From a virus: a stretch of DNA of 26,863 nucleotides. A program made the translations under genes and the position numbers. Where the stretch lies: IMG/VR virus record IMGVR_UViG_3300043464_000932, positions 1 to 26,863 of that record; one strand, written 5' to 3'. This document shows positions 5,999-12,577 of this stretch, in pieces; the first letter of the stretch is position 1; every line of letters begins with the position of its first letter. The notes under the pieces are model-generated. The model saw only the letters and a program-made list of their open reading frames with translations. It was not told the origin of the DNA and did not search any database.

Positions 5999-6026
5999 AT
6001 ACTACCGAGTGCGGTAGGAAGTTCAA
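5999..6026 (-). promoter_or_regulatory. Operator-containing promoter for the HTH gene
   Basis: On the minus strand: -35 TTGAAC (complement of 6021-6026), 16-base spacer, -10 TAGTAT (complement of 5999-6004). The 18-bp inverted repeat ACTACC-GAGTGC-GGTAGG at 6001-6018 overlaps the -10 and spacer, as in the other two promoters. The predicted start is close to position 5992, the first base of the coding frame. Confidence 0.65.
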
Positions 6027-6198
6027 ACGCCCACGCAGGCGCTTGCCTTTGGGCAGCGACATCCGTAGCGTTGAAGTACGAATGCCGCTTGCCAATGGAG
6101 CGGAGTCCACTTGATAGGTCTGAGGCGGAAAACACCGACTTCAGGAAATTAGCAGACACGGACGCCGCGCGCCGATTCGCGGGCTAGATACAGGAGGC
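6027..6198. other. Gap between the HTH promoter and the integrase leader; no gene seen
   Basis: About 170 bases with no convincing gene on either strand and no clear plus-strand promoter for the integrase; a TTGAAG and a TTGATA occur but lack a matching -10. As the region next to an integrase gene it is where attP or integrase arm sites could lie, yet no core site can be identified without the host junction. Confidence 0.3.
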
Positions 6199-6228
6199 AT
6201 GAGGCCCCCAGGTAGGAGTACCACCTAA
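6199..6228 (+). CDS. Possible nine-residue leader peptide coupled to the integrase
   Basis: ATG at 6199 follows ACAGGAGGC, a strong binding site, and opens a nine-codon frame (MRPPGRSTT) whose TAA at 6226-6228 overlaps the integrase ATG by one base. The integrase's own TAGGAG site lies inside the leader, in GGTAGGAGTACC, a small inverted repeat. Translation of the leader could open or occlude it. May be chance; no family. Confidence 0.35.
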   Translation: MRPPGRSTT

Positions 6229-7118
6229 TGATGCTGTCAGAGCTTTTTTCCCGTGAATATGCCCCTCTTCGACGCCTGGGGCAGAAGAGCATCAACTGCT
6301 ACATGGTCAGCCTGCGGCACTTCGACAGACACTTGGGCGAGTCGGCACGGTTGGACCATTTGACGGACTTAACGGTGGCGCGGTTCCTAGCCGCCCGCGA
6401 GCGGGAAACCTGCCGGGCCACGGCGGCACGCGACCGCGTGCAGCTGCTGGCCCTGTGGCGGTACGCCGCCCGCAAGCGGATGAAGGCCAGCGATGGCACC
6501 CTGCTCGACTTCCCCGAGGTGCCGATCATGCGAGCCCCGGCCCGCGTCCCGGTGGCCTACACGTCGGATGACGTGGCACTGCTGATCCGCGAGGCCAGGA
6601 GGTTCACTGGCACCGTGGCAGGGATTCCCGAGGCTGATTGGTGGTCAAGTTTGTTGCTTTGCCTGTGGGAGTCGGGCGAGCGTATCAATGCCGTGATGCA
6701 CACCAAGTGGCGGGAGGTCGATACGGCAGGCCGCCGCATCACATTTCGGGCGGAAACGCGGAAAAACCAGACCCGCGACATAGACCGCCAGATTTCGCCC
6801 ACGCTGGCCGCTTGGCTGTCGGGGCGTATCCAGAGCCCAAATGCCCTTGTGTGGCCCTGGGACCGCAACGCATGCCTTCTGTGGAAGCGTATGCAGGGGA
6901 TAGCCGCCAGGGCACGGGTACAGTACCGTGGATTCCACGGGATACGCCGTGCCGCCGTGTCGTATGCGGAGGCAGCGTGCCCCGGAGCAGGTCAGAAGTT
7001 GGCGGATCACTCGAGCCCGTCGATCACCCAGAAGAGCTACCTCGATCCCCGGATTGTGCCGCAAGGTCCATCCGCACCGGATCTGCTGCCCAAACTGGAT
7101 TTGACGCCGCCGACGTAA
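6228..7118 (+). CDS. int: Phage integrase, tyrosine recombinase family
   Basis: A 296-residue protein with the complete catalytic set: R152 in ESGERINAV, K179 in ETRKNQTRD, H237-x-x-R240 in FHGIRRAAVS, H261 in LADHSSPS, and nucleophile Y271 in QKSYLDP. Residues 1-90 form the core-binding SAM-like domain; the catalytic domain starts near 110. It is the only convincing plus-strand gene and diverges from the HTH regulator, the classic arrangement of a lysogeny region. A double ATG (ATGATG) is present. Role: integration and excision of the prophage. It differs strongly from the recombinase at 3119-3940, so the two are not recent duplicates. Confidence 0.9.
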   Translation: MMLSELFSREYAPLRRLGQKSINCYMVSLRHFDRHLGESARLDHLTDLTVARFLAARERETCRATAARDRVQLLALWRYAARKRMKASDGTLLDFPEVPIMRAPARVPVAYTSDDVALLIREARRFTGTVAGIPEADWWSSLLLCLWESGERINAVMHTKWREVDTAGRRITFRAETRKNQTRDIDRQISPTLAAWLSGRIQSPNALVWPWDRNACLLWKRMQGIAARARVQYRGFHGIRRAAVSYAEAACPGAGQKLADHSSPSITQKSYLDPRIVPQGPSAPDLLPKLDLTPPT

Positions 7119-7228
7119 AGCCTCCTCCGCGTTGGTCTATGACCTGCGCGGCATAACCGGAAGCCGGGCAAGCGGGGAGATGTTGAGTAAAGGAAGGAAA
7201 CCTCAACACCTACAACCCGCCGCCCGGC
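7119..7228. other. Convergent intergenic gap with an inverted repeat (7181-7208)
   Basis: Between the ends of the plus-strand integrase and the minus-strand 65-residue gene. Perfect seven-base arms TGTTGAG and CTCAACA flank a purine-rich 14-base loop. No T-run follows, so it is not a classical terminator; it could be a weak bidirectional stop or a protein-binding site. No gene is seen in the gap. Confidence 0.35.
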
Positions 7229-7426
7229 TCACTGTTCCGCTGGCCGTGCGATGTTCTCTCGTGCCGCCAGCATCGCCAGCAGCCGCTCGCGTTCCTCGAG
7301 CAGCCGCCCGATCATCCTGGCCGCCGTGCCGTTCGTGGCCGTCCACGAATTGCTCGGCCCGTGGCGGCCCACCCAGAGCCACGCCTCTCGGGCCTCGTCT
7401 TCGCTGTACGGCACGCGGGGATTCAC
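7229..7426 (-). CDS. Small hypothetical protein, 65 aa, GTG start
   Basis: The GTG at 7424-7426 overlaps the TGA of the upstream gene as GTGA, the coupling type used widely here. Begins VNPRVPYSEDEAREAWLWVG. The second half is strongly helical (AARMIGRLLEERERLLAMLA, then ARENIA), a probable coiled coil of about 30 residues. It is the last gene of the long late operon, ending opposite the integrase. No family recognised. Confidence 0.6.
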   Translation of the reverse strand: MNPRVPYSEDEAREAWLWVGRHGPSNSWTATNGTAARMIGRLLEERERLLAMLAARENIARPAEQ

Positions 7427-7773
7427 TCGACGCTCTCCCGGTACAGCACCAGGGCAATGATCGAATACGCCGCAAGGTCGAGCAGCGTGTCTTCCACGCC
7501 GTCGAATTCCACCTCGCCCCGGCGAAAGAACGACCGCAGCCGGTGCATCTTGTCGCTCATTCGCAGCACGCACCCAGCGTAGGCGGGCACGTTGATCACG
7601 TCGGCCGAGTTTCGGATGTTGCTCAGGGCGTCATCGTCCTGGCCATAGTCTTTTGTCTTCCTCAAGTGAAGCGTGCGGATCTCGTCAAGGATGTCGAGAA
7701 ACTCACGCGAGCCGGGCCGCAGGCCCTCACGCATCACGCCATCGCCATTGAGTCGGTCGGCCACGGTAATCAT
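7423..7773 (-). CDS. DUF1599-like (nucleotide-modification-associated) phage protein, 116 aa
   Basis: The ATG at 7771-7773 overlaps the stop of the metallophosphoesterase gene (ATGA), so the shorter frame is preferred over an upstream start. The core (FLDILDEIRTLHLRKTKDYG, then DDALSNIRNSADV, then VLRMSDKMHRLRSFFRRGEV, then DTLLDLAAYSIIALVLYRE) resembles the all-alpha phage family annotated DUF1599 or Nmad1: a Lys-x-x-DYG motif, a DK-x-x-R motif and a final helix with D-x-x-x-Y. That fold is related to all-alpha NTP pyrophosphatases and occurs near DNA- or nucleotide-modification genes. Family placement is from pattern memory and is moderate; activity is unknown. Confidence 0.6.
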   Translation of the reverse strand: MITVADRLNGDGVMREGLRPGSREFLDILDEIRTLHLRKTKDYGQDDDALSNIRNSADVINVPAYAGCVLRMSDKMHRLRSFFRRGEVEFDGVEDTLLDLAAYSIIALVLYRESVE

Positions 7774-8945
7774 CCCTTTCTGGTCCCTTCGCTGACGTGC
7801 ATTGATCGCAGCCCGCCATCGGGGCTGTAGAGGAATGTTTCGCACGCTTGTCTAGCGCCGAGGAATCCGTTGGCTGAGTGCCAATCATCCGGCGGGCAGA
7901 TCGTCGGGGCCGTCCGCACGATCACGCCGTCGAGCGTGTCCAGCGGCTTGTTGTGCTCGGCCGCCTGGTGGTGCAGATGCCCCGTGTGCCACTCGCGGTA
8001 GGTGCTGCGGCTCCACGCCTCGCGTTGCTCCAGGGCCATGATCTGCGGGAGTTTCCGCTTCGCCTTGTGCCCGTGCGTGAACCCGAGCAGGTTGCGCCCG
8101 TGCGTGAGGTATTGCCGCGAGAGGAAGTCGGGCTTGATCGTCACCGCCTTCGAGCCACGGAACCGCTCCACGAGAATCCGCTGAAAGGCCCACGTCAGCA
8201 CCTCGTCGTGGTTGCCGTTCACGATCACCACGTCGGTGGGGGCCGAGGCCGCCGACCGCTCGACGATGCCGAGCAGCGAGTCGCAACCCACCTGAATCAT
8301 CTTCTGCAATCGGCCGTCACGCTCGAGCGGCGTGCCGCCGGTTGTCGTGCCGCTGGGCGTGTCGTAGTGGAAGAGGTCGCCCAGGAACGCGATCGTGCGG
8401 CGCGTGGGCTTGTGGGCATCTCCCGCCGCCACCAGTTCGGCCCCGGCTTTGCCCACGAGCTGCTCGGCCAGGTCGAGGTCGTAGTCGCTGCCGCCCGTGG
8501 TCTTGCTCCACGAGTAAGCCCCGAAGTGCGTGTCGCTGATGACGAGCACCTGCCATAGACCGTCTGCCTTGGGTGCCTTGACAGTTTTGGTCAAGGGCTT
8601 GCGGAGCGTCTTCTTCGCGGCGTCGATCATCGCCTCGACCACTTCGATGGTCGTCGGCCCGCCCTTCGGCTTGAGTCGCACGAAGACGCGGTGCAGTTCA
8701 ATGGTGCCGCCGTCGCCATCACCGCACTCCCACTTGGTCGCCTCGCTGGCTGCGACCTCGAAGCGGGTCATGTCGGCTTCGATGTGGCGAAGCAGATCCT
8801 CCACCGTCTTGATGCGGCGGCTCGTCGAGCGGGCCTCCAGCGAATCGCCGTCCTGCCGCTGCGTCACCTGCTCGGCATCGGCGGCAGGCTTCGCGGGCGG
8901 GAGCTTCGACGCCACGGAAGCCGCTAGCGTTTTCCGTTTAGCCAC
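7770..8945 (-). CDS. Metallophosphoesterase (calcineurin-like phosphoesterase)
   Basis: Starts at GTG 8943-8945, seven bases after AAGGAG, giving 391 residues; an upstream frame extension overlaps the preceding genes. About 125 residues of a charged N-terminal region (Lys, Ala, Arg rich) precede the catalytic domain. Motifs follow in order: VISDTHFG (D138-x-H140), FLGDLFHY (GD at 189-190), VNGNHDE (GNHD at 244-247), FTHGHK (about 290-293) and WHTGHLHH (about 322-326). All are complete for a two-metal active site. Relatives include SbcD-type nucleases, phosphodiesterases and phage phosphatases; substrate cannot be read from sequence. It is in the last block of the late operon with the DUF1599-like protein. 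Confidence 0.88.
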   Translation of the reverse strand: MAKRKTLAASVASKLPPAKPAADAEQVTQRQDGDSLEARSTSRRIKTVEDLLRHIEADMTRFEVAASEATKWECGDGDGGTIELHRVFVRLKPKGGPTTIEVVEAMIDAAKKTLRKPLTKTVKAPKADGLWQVLVISDTHFGAYSWSKTTGGSDYDLDLAEQLVGKAGAELVAAGDAHKPTRRTIAFLGDLFHYDTPSGTTTGGTPLERDGRLQKMIQVGCDSLLGIVERSAASAPTDVVIVNGNHDEVLTWAFQRILVERFRGSKAVTIKPDFLSRQYLTHGRNLLGFTHGHKAKRKLPQIMALEQREAWSRSTYREWHTGHLHHQAAEHNKPLDTLDGVIVRTAPTICPPDDWHSANGFLGARQACETFLYSPDGGLRSMHVSEGTRKG

Positions 8946-9178
8946 TGGATCACTCCTTGCAGGCCGCTTGTTTTCCAGCCCCGCTCTCGTGCGGCTTCGA
9001 TGATCGCACGAGCGAAGGCCGTCTTCTGGTGTGCGGCGTGGTCGAACGAAGCCCGCACCGCTTCCAGTTCCGCCTGGGCCTCGGCGGGCAGCCGCTCGAA
9101 CCACGTCCCGAATCCAGGGCTGCGGTTCCGCGTCCGAGCCAGCACGTCATCGAGCAGGCTTGTCGGCTTTCTTGCCAC
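8924..9178 (-). CDS. Small hypothetical protein, 84 aa, GTG start
   Basis: Uses GTG at 9176-9178 with AAAGGG about eight bases before. The stop lies inside the start of the metallophosphoesterase gene (overlap about 22 bases). The product is soluble, with a helical first half (WFERLPAEAQAELEAVRASF) and a helix-turn-helix-like end (AFARAIIEAARERGWKTSGL, then QGVIQWLNGKR). The closing segment suggests DNA binding, but no family is recognised. Confidence 0.6.
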   Translation of the reverse strand: MARKPTSLLDDVLARTRNRSPGFGTWFERLPAEAQAELEAVRASFDHAAHQKTAFARAIIEAARERGWKTSGLQGVIQWLNGKR

Positions 9179-9326
9179 GGGGCTTCCCTTTCGGCTTGGG
9201 CTTCGCAGAACGCCGCAGGACCATGTTCCCGTCGTCGTCCAAGGTGAACGGCGGCGAGGCGTCGTCGTCCTCGTAGTCGAGCTCGGCGAGGTTAGGCTTC
9301 GCTGCCTTGGGCGGCTTGCGGGGCAT
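9147..9326 (-). CDS. Small basic/acidic protein, 59 aa
   Basis: ATG at 9324-9326 follows AAAGGGACGCCG. Its end overlaps the next gene by 32 bases. The product begins MPRKPPKAAKPNLAELDYED and contains an acidic patch (DDDAS and TLDDDGN), then a Lys-rich tail (AKPKPKGKPRGKKADKPAR). Compositionally a linker-like or nucleic-acid-binding protein. The neat coupling with both neighbours supports it as real. No family. Confidence 0.55.
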   Translation of the reverse strand: MPRKPPKAAKPNLAELDYEDDDASPPFTLDDDGNMVLRRSAKPKPKGKPRGKKADKPAR

Positions 9327-9368
9327 CGGCGTCCCTTTCGCTGCTCACCCTAGCGGGGGCGTCAAGCG

Positions 9369-11126
9369 TCAGAAGTCGGGGAGCGGTGCCGTTGGCGGCG
9401 TGAAGTTGGCCGTGTAGCGGGCCACACCCTTTGTTACTCGCAGTTCGTCAATCATTCCGACAAAAAAAGCATCATTGCCGCCAGACCCAGGCCCGCCCCT
9501 AAAGAGAGACAGCTTGCCGTCTGTTGCGAACACCTGCGACGCGCTGACGCTAGCGGAAGGCCCTTGAGCAACGCCATCGACGTAGATCTGAACCGACGTT
9601 CCGCTGCGGCAGGCCGCGACGTGGCACCACTGGTTTGCTGGCACGGACGCCGACAGTAGCGGATACGAGCCAACGCCGGTCGCCACCCGCAAGGCGACCG
9701 TGTTAACGGAATCTCCGCAATCAATTCGCCAAGCGTCTGCAACGAAACGCCACTCAGACCAATTACCGGAGTCAGAGGCAGACGTGATTATCCCCTGGCG
9801 TCCGAACTGGCTGCCGTCTTGGTACAAGAAAAACTCTACAGTCCAATTGCCGGTCCCAAACGCAAGCGGCCCAGAAGTCGCGGATGCTGTGTAGGTAATA
9901 AATCCTCCAGCCGTAGCGGACCGAGCAGAAGCGCTTCCAAACTTCTTGTTTGACGTTTGCGTGGTAACTCCGCTTGGTGAATAAGGCAGCGCGTTCACGC
10001 TTGAGTCTGGAAACAGCGTGCCGCCGTCTGCTCCGTCCATATGCAGAAGCAGCGAGACATTGGCAAAATACGGATCGCCAGCGGGCCAAGACTGAAAAGG
10101 CAGCAACTTCCAAGTGTTTGCGGCGACGCACACATACAAGTTGCTTGAGTCGTAAGCCATTGCCCCTGCGGTGCCGCTCGAACTTGGCGACACGGGCGCG
10201 CTAGCCCACGACATTCCGCCCGCTCCGGCGTCGCCGCGAGGTATGACAAGGTTGAGCGTCTGGCTGGGGGCCGTCCCGGTGATGGTCGCGCTTGCAGACG
10301 AGCCCGCCGCGCCGGTGGTCACCGTGCCGATAGAGAGACTGTTTGCTGGACCAGCCGCGCCGGTGGCTCCTGTCTCGCCGGTGTTTCCGCGCGGGATCGT
10401 CAGCGAAAGAATCTGATTCGGTGCAGTGCCGGTAATGGTCGCGGCTGCGTTGCTTCCGGCCGCCCCCGTCGTCACCGTGCCGACGCTCAGTGAGTTCGCA
10501 GGACCGGCTGGCCCCGTGGCACCAGCCGCGCCGGTGGCCCCAGCCGCACCCGTGTCACCTCGCGGGATCGCGAGCGAGAGCGTTTGATTGGGTGCGCTAC
10601 CCGTGATCGTGGCTGATGCCGACGAGCCAGCGGCACCAGTGGTCACCGTGCCAACCGTCAGGCTATTCGCAGGCCCGGCCGGGCCGACGCTGCCCGCCGT
10701 GCCCGTGCTGCCCGTGGCACCTGTCTGGCCGGTATCGCCACGCGGAATGACCAGCGAGAGCGTTTGATTAGGGGCCGTCCCGGTCAGCGTCGCGGATGCG
10801 TTCGAGCCCGCCGCGCCGGTGGTCACTGTGCCAATGGCAAGCGTGGTCGCAGGCCCAGCGTCACCCTGCGGCCCACGGTCGCCGCCCATCTGCGTTACAG
10901 TTACGCTCGCCGTCGCACCGCTAGCCACCACGTCGCCCAGCGACGACGCACCGGCCACAGAAACCTCAACGCTACCGAGCGGCGTCACGGTGACGCTTGC
11001 CGTTGAACCAGAGACGGCGACGGGCGGAGAATCGCCGCCGCTGACAACGGACGTAGCCTCGCCAGCACCGCTCACGCTCACGGAAACGGCGCTGCCGCCC
11101 GCAACGCTTACGGTGATTTCGCTCAT
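9369..11126 (-). CDS. Tail fibre with collagen-like repeats and C-terminal lectin-type domain
   Basis: A 585-residue protein. Residues 1-90 are a Ser/Val/Gly-rich beta-repeat region (VSVAGGSAVSVSVSG, then further V-x-V-x-V strands). Residues 96-304 hold four imperfect modules, each about 52-60 residues: a beta unit (GTVTTGAAGSNASATLTG, then PNQTLSLVIPRG) followed by Gly-x-y collagen triplets (RGDTGQTGATGSTG and GPAGPAN). Residues 355-585 look like a concanavalin-A/LamG-like beta-sandwich (FGTGNWTVEFFLYQDG, IDELRVTKGVARY), suited to glycan or surface binding. Collagen triplets suggest a trimeric shaft. It is the end of the tail cluster, with ATGA coupling to the upstream gene. Role: host receptor recognition. 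Confidence 0.88.
   Translation of the reverse strand: MSEITVSVAGGSAVSVSVSGAGEATSVVSGGDSPPVAVSGSTASVTVTPLGSVEVSVAGASSLGDVVASGATASVTVTQMGGDRGPQGDAGPATTLAIGTVTTGAAGSNASATLTGTAPNQTLSLVIPRGDTGQTGATGSTGTAGSVGPAGPANSLTVGTVTTGAAGSSASATITGSAPNQTLSLAIPRGDTGAAGATGAAGATGPAGPANSLSVGTVTTGAAGSNAAATITGTAPNQILSLTIPRGNTGETGATGAAGPANSLSIGTVTTGAAGSSASATITGTAPSQTLNLVIPRGDAGAGGMSWASAPVSPSSSGTAGAMAYDSSNLYVCVAANTWKLLPFQSWPAGDPYFANVSLLLHMDGADGGTLFPDSSVNALPYSPSGVTTQTSNKKFGSASARSATAGGFITYTASATSGPLAFGTGNWTVEFFLYQDGSQFGRQGIITSASDSGNWSEWRFVADAWRIDCGDSVNTVALRVATGVGSYPLLSASVPANQWCHVAACRSGTSVQIYVDGVAQGPSASVSASQVFATDGKLSLFRGGPGSGGNDAFFVGMIDELRVTKGVARYTANFTPPTAPLPDF
10215..10841 (-). repeat. Four imperfect in-frame tandem repeats of about 156-180 bp within the fibre gene
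   Basis: Repeats encode the module LxxGTVTTGAAGSxAxATxTG, PNQ, IPRG plus collagen triplets (residue starts about 96, 156, 213 and 265; spacings 60, 57, 52). Differences between units are mostly at third codon positions and in the number of Gly-x-y triplets. Strong candidate for slippage or recombination changing fibre length. Confidence 0.8.
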
Positions 11127-11482
11127 GGCGTGGTCGGCGTCACGGTGCCCGAGAGATAGGTGCGAGTCACGCCGCCGGGCGAAACGCCGCGAAAGAACCA
11201 GCGGTAACTCTTGGACGGGAGCAGGGCCGCCGTCTGCGTTTCAGTCAGCGAAAGGATCATTTGCCCGTTGGCCGCACTTACCGTTTCAATGGCGAACGTC
11301 GCGGCGGTTGAGCCTTGGCCTGGCACCGGCGAACCGTTCAGAAACGCAGTCGCCACTTCGTAAATAATGGCCGTCCATGTGTAGCCGGTGCCGTCAAAAG
11401 ACAGATCGACGTTCATGTTGAACTCGTCGCCGCGAACGAAGGCGAGATCCAACTGGGCCGGTAAGACGCTGTATTGGCTCAT
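11123..11482 (-). CDS. Small tail/baseplate-type protein, possibly BppU-N-like
   Basis: A 119-residue protein ending in an ATGA overlap with the fibre gene. Beta-rich throughout: LDLAFVRGDEFNMNVDL, YTWTAIIYEVATAF, NGQMILSLTETQTAALL, YRWFFRGVSPGGVTRTYLSG. The pattern of strands and a Trp-Arg-x-Phe-Arg-Gly segment resembles small beta-sandwich tail proteins that link fibres to the baseplate, such as the N-terminal domain of BppU-type proteins. The link is by pattern only. It likely anchors the collagen-like fibre to the tail tip, since the two genes are coupled. Confidence 0.6.
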   Translation of the reverse strand: MSQYSVLPAQLDLAFVRGDEFNMNVDLSFDGTGYTWTAIIYEVATAFLNGSPVPGQGSTAATFAIETVSAANGQMILSLTETQTAALLPSKSYRWFFRGVSPGGVTRTYLSGTVTPTTP

Positions 11483-11501
11483 GTTTTCAGCCTACAGATG
11501 G

Positions 11502-11933
11502 TTACGAGAGGCTTGCAGATGAGGCCCGCCGGGCATTTGCGATGGCCCGCTTCACAAGCACCCGCCCGGCAGCGTCGAGGAACGGCAGGCCGCGCGCCTT
11601 GGCCTCCTCACGCATGACGGCCACCACCTCTTCAATCCGCTCGGGCTTCGAGCACTCGTCTGGCCCCCAAGCGTCCATCTCGGCGGCCTTGGCCCGGCAG
11701 GCGCAAGTAGGCGTCGGCTCAATGCCAAAACGCTTGAGGAGCTTGGAGAGTTCGGTGCCGGGGCCGGAGGCTTGTGCGTCTGAGAGTTTTTTCTGTGGAA
11801 AAGACTCTAGCGCTTTCGCAACTAAGTCGGCATAACCGGCGGCGGCAGTGCAATTCGACCTAGCGTTTCTAGCACACGACTGTTTTCCGCAGCGCGGGCA
11901 CGTCACGGCATCGTTGTCAAAATCGCAATACAT
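11502..11933 (-). CDS. Zinc-ribbon protein with C-terminal WGPDEC motif
   Basis: A 143-residue protein. The N-terminus has C3, C12, C15, C20 and C28 (YCDFDNDAVTCPRCGKQSC), a zinc-ribbon-like cluster. Residues 66-115 read as a second conserved unit with CACRAKAAEMDAWGPDEC, then a helical ERIEEVVAVMREEAKARGLP. This paired arrangement is one I recall from phage/prophage proteins in planctomycetes, often lying among tail genes, with no known function. Start is the ATG at 11931-11933 without a clear ribosome site; the upstream gene ends nine bases earlier. Confidence 0.75.
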   Translation of the reverse strand: MYCDFDNDAVTCPRCGKQSCARNARSNCTAAAGYADLVAKALESFPQKKLSDAQASGPGTELSKLLKRFGIEPTPTCACRAKAAEMDAWGPDECSKPERIEEVVAVMREEAKARGLPFLDAAGRVLVKRAIANARRASSASLS

Positions 11934-11942
11934 TCAATCACA

Positions 11943-12575
11943 CTAAAAACTATATGCTGCAGACCCGACCGGAATGTTCGGGCCAGGAACTTCGCCAACC
12001 AGCTGGACCGTTCCAGAAAACGAACCCTGCTGTCCATCGCAAAAAAACTGCAATGGAACCTCAGCCGTGCGAACGTCGGTCGCATAAAACCAGCCAGGAA
12101 ATGTTTGCCCGACAGCAACCACAAGTCCCGCCGTGTCGAGATACATTGCGATCTGTGGCGCAAGAGGGTCTTCAATGCCGTCTTTGTTCTGAAGGTATTG
12201 GTAAGTGAAACTGCAAGGTCCGCTGATACCTGAGAGCATGAGCAGGTTCAGCGTGAACGCACCGCTCGCCGCCTGCATGGCATTTTCAAAATACTGCCGG
12301 TACGGCTCCTCGCCGCCATATGTGAAATTGATGGTCACATTTATTTGAGACTTGAGCCTGCATCCGCACGGGGATGGCTTTCTGATGCAATCACACGGGC
12401 CGCAAAGATCGACCTGCGTACATAACTGCCCAGGGCAGCAGCATATGTCGGCCTGCTGGCACGTCCGCCCCGCCTTAAACGTCCCGCCGTTCTGCTGGCA
12501 CTGGCATGAACCGACGCTCGTGCAGGTCGTGCCTTGGCAGCAAACGCCCGGCCCATCGCAGCAACAACAGCCCAT
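11943..12575 (-). CDS. Cysteine-rich structural protein (19 Cys in the first 72 residues)
   Basis: The ATG at 12573-12575 lies two bases after the stop of the preceding gene; an earlier in-frame start would overlap it. 210 residues. The first 75 residues hold 19 cysteines, including runs MGCCCC and ICCCP, with a loosely repeating pattern C-C-x-G-x-x-C-x-x-V, then GG-x-F-x-x-G-x-x-C. The remainder (about 78-210) is a beta-rich, virion-like domain (INVTINFTYGGEEPYRQYF, FTYQYLQNKDG, FPGWFYATDVRTAEV). Cys-rich modules of this style are common in secreted planctomycete proteins. In a virion the disulfides would form after release or in an oxidising environment. Likely a tail-tip or decoration protein. 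Confidence 0.7.
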   Translation of the reverse strand: MGCCCCDGPGVCCQGTTCTSVGSCQCQQNGGTFKAGRTCQQADICCCPGQLCTQVDLCGPCDCIRKPSPCGCRLKSQINVTINFTYGGEEPYRQYFENAMQAASGAFTLNLLMLSGISGPCSFTYQYLQNKDGIEDPLAPQIAMYLDTAGLVVAVGQTFPGWFYATDVRTAEVPLQFFCDGQQGSFSGTVQLVGEVPGPNIPVGSAAYSF

Positions 12576-12577
12576 CG

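Noticed and set aside
10215-10841. Repeats considered as a CRISPR-like array
   Set aside because: They are in-frame protein-coding repeats of 156-180 bases with no short unique spacers and no cas genes.
9369-11126. Diversity-generating retroelement target in the fibre gene
   Set aside because: No reverse transcriptase and no template repeat with adenine-biased variation are visible.
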